A stretch of 10,002 nt of DNA from NCBI GenBank assembly GCA_035560935.1, contig DATMYQ010000005.1, positions 1 to 10,002 of the forward strand, read 5' to 3'. A program made the translations under genes and the position numbers. Shown here one piece after another: positions 7,462 through 10,002 of this stretch (positions are counted from its first letter, which is position 1; the number at the start of each line of letters is the position of its first letter). This DNA comes from DATMYQ01 sp035560935. GTDB lineage: Bacteria > Bacillota > Negativicutes > Sporomusales > Sporomusaceae. The notes under the pieces were generated by a model. That model saw only the letters and a list, made by a program, of their open reading frames with translations, was not told where the DNA came from and searched no databases.

Positions 7462-7504
7462 TGTGATGTATATCACGGTATTCGCCCGGGGCAGGAAGTA
7501 TAAT
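7462..7504 (+). promoter_or_regulatory. CRP/FNR-type site and -10 box for the CGGC-like gene
   Basis: The palindrome TGTGAT-GTAT-ATCACG (7462-7477, centre 7469.5) is followed by a perfect TATAAT at 7499-7504. The predicted start is 7511, so the centre sits at -41.5 (class II). No -35 consensus is present. The leader to the ATG at 7583 is about 72 bases, and I saw no structure of note in it. Confidence 0.75.
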
Positions 7505-7582
7505 CAATCATTAACGGTGCTGGTGTTGATGTAGATAAAGAAATGAACAGTCAGTAACTATTTCATAAAAAAGAGGTGGGTC

Positions 7583-7957
7583 ATGAAAGTAGCAATATTG
7601 GTTCGGGAAGAGACTTTGCAGCGGTGTACCGGTAAAGGTTGTCTGGCGGCATTTTTTCAAAAAAAGGATGCTTTTGCGCGCTACGAGGCGGAAGCAGATT
7701 TGGAACTGGCGGCATTTACGCATGCAGGTGGTGACCTAGCGCACAAAATTGAAATGCTGCGCAGTAATGGCGTTGATGTTGTCCATTTGTCTTCCTGCCT
7801 GCGCAGCAGAGCCGCGAACTATGAAGAACTGGTAAATTTTCTGGGACAGCATTTTGACGTTGTGGGTTATACGCATGGCGGGGAAAATGGCAAGGAGCAA
7901 CAAACCGTCAACATGATAAAAGGTCTTTGTGTGTCCGATCATCCAAATGAAAAATGA
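7583..7957 (+). CDS. CGGC-domain-like small protein with altered CGGC motif
   Basis: 124 residues that follow the CGGC-domain pattern throughout: MKVAILVREE, then C15-TGKG-C20 (normally CxGxxC), IEMLRSNGVDVVHLSSC ending at C72, and a closing VVGYTHG. The domain is proposed to bind metal through cysteines; its function is not established. The name-giving CGGC is replaced by AGGD at 48-51 (HAGGDLAHK), and the later CP pair also appears lost (C72-LRSRAA). The ATG at 7583 has GAGGTGGG 4-5 bases upstream. A strong CRP-like class II promoter precedes it, so expression is probably set by the nearby CRP/FNR regulator. Start and end are clear; biochemical role is unknown. Confidence 0.8.
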   Translation: MKVAILVREETLQRCTGKGCLAAFFQKKDAFARYEAEADLELAAFTHAGGDLAHKIEMLRSNGVDVVHLSSCLRSRAANYEELVNFLGQHFDVVGYTHGGENGKEQQTVNMIKGLCVSDHPNEK

Positions 7958-8057
7958 GAGGGGCGCCAGCGCCATATCGTGTCTGCGAAAAAAACGGCTG
8001 ACCTGGTACCACGTCCGATGATAGCGTTCCGACAGTGATCATTACATCGAAAACCAA

Positions 8058-8103
8058 AAGGACCAACGGATGGGGAACAATACAACCGCACCGGTTGGTC
8101 CTT
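8058..8103. terminator. Hairpin between convergent genes, likely bidirectional terminator
   Basis: AAGGACCAAC (8058-8067) pairs perfectly with GTTGGTCCTT (8094-8103) around a 26-base loop that can fold a smaller AACC/GGTT stem. T-rich sequence follows on both strands (ATTGTTGTTTTG after 8103; TTTTGGTTTTCG on the minus strand). It lies between the CGGC-like gene (+) and the cysteine-rich gene (-). The remaining 7958-8057 holds a short GGCG/CGCC hairpin at 7962-7973 and nothing else I recognise; 8104-8187 is AT-rich without a visible feature. Confidence 0.65.
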
Positions 8104-8187
8104 ATTGTTGTTTTGCTAATAATATTGAAAAAGGTGGCGTCAGGCTATTAATTTACGATAAAATGAAGTGGAAAAGAAAGTAATGGG

Positions 8188-8382
8188 CTACTCTTCACGA
8201 TAATAGGACCAAATGCAGTGTAAGCCCCGCATAGTGCCGCCGCAGCGACAACCTTGCTGACCGCAAAGGCGGGTACAAACCTCGACGCCTGAAGCTTGCT
8301 GCGGGCGGGAGTGCCGCCAGAATATCGGTTGTGGCGAGGAAGCAGGGGTTCCCAGACGACAAAACCATTGCCAAATTTTCAT
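8188..8382 (-). CDS. Small cysteine-rich protein, unknown function
   Basis: 64 residues, not recognised. The ATG at 8382 has a good AAAGGAG 8 bases upstream, which is the main support for it being a real gene; longer in-frame starts lack a site. The N-terminus is aromatic (MKIWQWFCRLG). The second half holds five cysteines with spacing C36-x3-C40-x4-C45-x1-C47-x8-C56, plus C8 near the start, a density typical of metal- or Fe-S-binding peptides. There is no signal peptide or membrane segment. It is divergent from the CRP/FNR regulator and shares its intergenic CRP-like palindrome. No function can be assigned from sequence alone, and a chance open frame remains possible. Confidence 0.6.
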   Translation of the reverse strand: MKIWQWFCRLGTPASSPQPIFWRHSRPQQASGVEVCTRLCGQQGCRCGGTMRGLHCIWSYYREE

Positions 8383-8402
8383 CGTATCAGCTCCTTTGCT
8401 CC

Positions 8403-8445
8403 AACCTATCATGAAACGGGACAACGCGCTGTGATTCCGGTCACG
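8403..8445 (-). promoter_or_regulatory. CRP/FNR-type site between the cysteine-rich gene and the regulator
   Basis: The palindrome TGTGAT-TCCG-GTCACG (8430-8445, centre 8437.5) lies between two divergent genes. On the minus strand TAGGTT (8408-8403) is at the same 34.5-bp offset as in the other three promoters, giving a start near 8396 and a site at -41.5. TAGGTT is a weak -10 match (3 of 6), and the leader would be only about 14 bases. Confidence 0.5.
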
Positions 8446-8453
8446 ACAAATTT

Positions 8454-8462
8454 TGGTTTATT
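8454..8462 (+). promoter_or_regulatory. Possible extended -10 of the CRP/FNR regulator gene
   Basis: TGG-TTTATT has the TGn extended -10 form and would start transcription near 8469, just ahead of the GGAGGTGG site. The palindrome centred at 8437.5 would then be at about -31.5, overlapping the polymerase site. This position would favour repression by the gene's own product. Weak match; inference. Confidence 0.35.
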
Positions 8463-8482
8463 CTTTTTTGGAGGTGGCTTTA

Positions 8483-9169
8483 TTGCGAACGGAATATTTG
8501 CGGCACATACCGGTTTTTGAAGATTTAAAACCGGAAGACCTGGACGTGATCAACCAGGTGACAGCGGAACGGAATGTACGAAAAAACGCCACCGTTTTTA
8601 ATGAGGGCGAGAACGGGGAAGGCTTTCATTACGTAAAAACCGGTAAAATTAAAATCATCAAACTGTCGGCGGACGGACGGGAACATATCGTCAATATTCT
8701 GGGGGCGGGAGAAGTATTTGCCGAAGTGCTGCTGTTTAACCAGGGGGCTTATCCGGCAACTGCGGTGGCAATGGAGGATTCCTGTGTCGGTGTGATTCGT
8801 AACAGCGAACTGGAAAAAGTCATTTTGCACTATCCCCAGATCGCCCTGCACATTATCAAAGTGATGAGCAAAAAACTCCTGTACATTCAGACCAAAGTGA
8901 AAACCATGGCGTTCTCCGACAGTTATGCGAAAATTGCTCAAACCCTGGAAAGTCTGGCAGAGCAGTACGGCAGGAAAACCGAGCGGGGTATTGAGGTCGA
9001 TATGGATATTACCCGGCAGGATATTGCCAATATGGTGGGGGCCACCCGGGAAACCGTCAGCCGGGTGTTCAGTATTATGAAGAAAGACAAAGTGCTGGAT
9101 GCGGATGAACGTAAAATTATCGTGTTGGACATGGACAGTCTCCGGGACTATTATGAACAGCAAATATAG
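8483..9169 (+). CDS. CRP/FNR-family transcriptional regulator
   Basis: 228-residue DNA-binding regulator. Residues about 5-115 form the cyclic-nucleotide-binding-type beta-barrel (HIPVFEDLKPEDL, YVKTGKIKIIKLSADG, GEVFAE). Residues 118-145 form the dimer helix, and about 150-225 a winged helix-turn-helix with recognition helix TRETVSRVF at 188-196. The contact set R189-E190-x-x-S193-R194 is the FNR-like ExxSR form, not the RExxGR of CRP. There is only one cysteine (C101), so no FNR-type Fe-S cluster is possible; the signal may be heme, NO or a small ligand, but that is unknown. I chose the TTG at 8483 because GGAGGTGG lies 5 bases upstream and the protein then begins as the family does. Regulators of this family often control hcp, but no site was seen at hcp here. 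It probably acts on the palindromes around it. Confidence 0.92.
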   Translation: MRTEYLRHIPVFEDLKPEDLDVINQVTAERNVRKNATVFNEGENGEGFHYVKTGKIKIIKLSADGREHIVNILGAGEVFAEVLLFNQGAYPATAVAMEDSCVGVIRNSELEKVILHYPQIALHIIKVMSKKLLYIQTKVKTMAFSDSYAKIAQTLESLAEQYGRKTERGIEVDMDITRQDIANMVGATRETVSRVFSIMKKDKVLDADERKIIVLDMDSLRDYYEQQI

Positions 9170-9178
9170 TACCTGAAT

Positions 9179-9221
9179 TGTGATATAGATCAATGTTGTT
9201 CTGTTCAGAATCATTTATACT
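9179..9221 (+). promoter_or_regulatory. CRP/FNR-type site and -10 box for the cupin gene
   Basis: TGTGAT-ATAG-ATCAAT (9179-9194, centre 9186.5) has a CRP-like left half and an FNR-like right half (ATCAA). TATACT at 9216-9221 is a good -10 box and puts the start near 9228 and the site centre at -41.5. The leader of about 74 bases can form a 7-bp hairpin (9233-9239 with 9274-9280) just before the ribosome site. Confidence 0.7.
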
Positions 9222-9301
9222 GTAATCAAGAACCGGGAACCAACGGATATATTGCTGCGGCAGGAATGACCGTTTCCCGGAAATGCAGGAGGATGATGAA
9301 A

Positions 9302-9640
9302 ATGGACAAACGATATATTAAAAACCTGGAGATTGCCAAAACCTTTGACTTTGCCGGTGCGATCGATTATCAGCCCGGTAAGGTGGTCAGTTCCACTTTT
9401 GTGCAAAATGAAGCGGTCAGCATTACGCTGTTTGCTTTTGCCGGCGGAGAAGGAATCAGTACCCATGCGGCTTCCGGCGATGCACTGGTGTATATTCTGG
9501 ATGGGACAGCAGATATCACCATCGGAGAGGAAACGGTAACGGCGAGCAAAGGACAGGCTGTAGTTATGCCGGCGAATGTACCCCATGGACTGGAAGCTGT
9601 CGATAACTTTAAGATGTTGCTGATAGTGGCTAAAAAATAA
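9302..9640 (+). CDS. Small single-domain cupin protein
   Basis: 112-residue beta-barrel protein of the cupin superfamily. Motif 1 is reduced: where the family has HxH and a glutamate it shows H55-AASGD60 followed by LVYILDGTADITIGEE. Motif 2 is clearer (GQAVVMPANVPHGLEA, with H95). With two histidines it may bind metal weakly or not at all; members range from enzymes to ligand binders, so no reaction is proposed. The ATG at 9302 is chosen because GGAGG lies 9 bases upstream; the ATGs at 9293 and 9296 are too close to that site, and the one at 9266 precedes it. It follows the CRP/FNR regulator gene by 132 bases, but has its own CRP-like promoter and a terminator, so it is probably a single-gene unit controlled by that regulator. 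Confidence 0.88.
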   Translation: MDKRYIKNLEIAKTFDFAGAIDYQPGKVVSSTFVQNEAVSITLFAFAGGEGISTHAASGDALVYILDGTADITIGEETVTASKGQAVVMPANVPHGLEAVDNFKMLLIVAKK

Positions 9641-9654
9641 CCAGTGGCGTGACA

Positions 9655-9687
9655 AAAACGATCCAGGCGAAAAGTCTGGATCGTTTT
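9655..9687 (+). terminator. Terminator after the cupin gene
   Basis: A 12-bp perfect stem (AAAACGATCCAG at 9655-9666 with CTGGATCGTTTT at 9676-9687) with a 9-base loop, 14 bases after the stop. The A-tract/T-tract lower stem is typical of an intrinsic terminator. It separates the gene from the rRNA promoters. Confidence 0.85.
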
Positions 9688-9709
9688 GCGTAAAAGTCTT
9701 GATAAACAC

Positions 9710-9739
9710 TTGACAAAGCTGAACGGGACATGGTATCCT
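9710..9739 (+). promoter_or_regulatory. Upstream rRNA operon promoter (P1)
   Basis: Perfect -35 TTGACA at 9710-9715, an 18-bp spacer, and -10 TATCCT at 9734-9739 with an extended TGG just before it. Transcription would start near 9746, within AAGCTGTCGC. The leader that follows is non-coding. Confidence 0.75.
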
Positions 9740-9804
9740 ATCTAAGCTGTCGCTAAGGCAGACAGGCCGCGAAAGAACGGCTGAAAACAAAGATAAAAAA
9801 GATG

Positions 9805-9834
9805 TTGACACGGAGCAACAAACCGTGATAACAT
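9805..9834 (+). promoter_or_regulatory. Downstream rRNA operon promoter (P2)
   Basis: Perfect -35 TTGACA at 9805-9810, an 18-bp spacer and -10 TAACAT at 9829-9834. It lies exactly 95 bp after P1 and has the same AAGCTGTCGC at the same distance from the -35 box. Tandem strong promoters are typical of rRNA operons. Confidence 0.75.
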
Positions 9835-9840
9835 ATACAA

Positions 9841-10002
9841 GCTGTCGCAAGCGAGTGGCTGAAAGGCCGGACGGTGAAAACAGTGAAGTGTTCCTTGAAA
9901 ACTAAACAATGTAAGGTTAAAAAAGCCAGATGTGCGGGAACCGTACTGTGAAAATAGTATCGTTCCAAATCAATAATTTCTTGATATTTTTAGAGCCACA
10001 AA
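9841..10002 (+). other. rRNA operon leader with boxA, 16S gene beyond the window
   Basis: Non-coding leader after P2. TGTTCCTTGAAAAC at 9889-9902 matches the boxA antitermination element that precedes Firmicutes rRNA genes. A hairpin at 9937-9966 (GGAACCGTACT with AGTATCGTTCC, one mismatch and one G:U) may be part of the precursor processing structure. The 16S start (AGAGTTTGATC-type) is not reached, so the rRNA assignment is inferred from the leader. Confidence 0.7.

Noticed and set aside
8001..8103. T-box riboswitch suggested by GGTACCACG followed by a hairpin
   Set aside because: The T-box core and specifier stem are not recognisable, and no plus-strand gene follows the hairpin; it sits between convergent genes.
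8525..9214. Minus-strand open frame opposite the CRP/FNR regulator
   Set aside because: Antisense shadow of a well-supported regulator gene; no good ribosome site or family resemblance.
9215..9850. Minus-strand open frame across the cupin gene and rRNA promoters
   Set aside because: It covers a recognised cupin, a terminator and two promoters on the other strand, and its product is low-complexity and unrecognised.
1..10002. CRISPR arrays, insertion sequences, tRNA genes
   Set aside because: No regularly spaced repeats, transposase-like frames or tRNA cloverleaf sequences were seen on reading both strands.

Overview
The window looks like a chromosomal segment of an anaerobic, Gram-negative-type Firmicute, most likely Negativicutes (Sporomusa/Pelosinus relatives). 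This is an inference. It rests on strong AGGAGG-type ribosome sites with some GTG/TTG starts, a strict-anaerobe-type hybrid cluster protein, a System I cytochrome c maturation cluster in a Firmicutes-like gene style, and a Firmicutes-like rRNA leader at the right end. GC content is moderate, about 50%.

Left (1-2431, minus strand): a two-gene two-component operon. It has a soluble sensor kinase with N-terminal cupin and PocR domains followed by a YesM/LytS-type kinase core, then an overlapping AraC-type response regulator. A symmetrical terminator closes it. The 309-base gap to the next gene is divergent and carries a long interrupted inverted repeat.

Centre left (2741-6590, plus strand): a compact cluster ccmA-ccmB-ccmC-ccmE-like-hcp. 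CcmABC form the heme-handling ABC module, and Hcp is a complete hybrid cluster protein. Two of the five genes look damaged. ccmA has a +1 frameshift close to its 3' end. The ccmE-like gene keeps the membrane anchor and the first part of the domain but has no recognisable heme-binding C-terminus. ccmF and ccmH are absent, so System I here is incomplete unless the rest lies elsewhere.

Centre right (6736-9640): a cyclodeaminase-family gene (-), a CGGC-domain-like gene (+), a 64-residue cysteine-rich protein (-), a CRP/FNR-family regulator (+) and a small cupin (+). Four upstream regions hold a 16-bp TGTGAT-N4-ATCACA-like palindrome. Each palindrome centre lies exactly 34.5 bp from the last base of a candidate -10 box, which is the class II activator position (-41.5). 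This looks like a small local regulon of the CRP/FNR regulator, and it is the most interesting signal in the window.

Right end (9710-10002): two tandem TTGACA promoters with identical start regions and a boxA-type leader. These are the usual front of an rRNA operon; the 16S gene itself would begin beyond the window.
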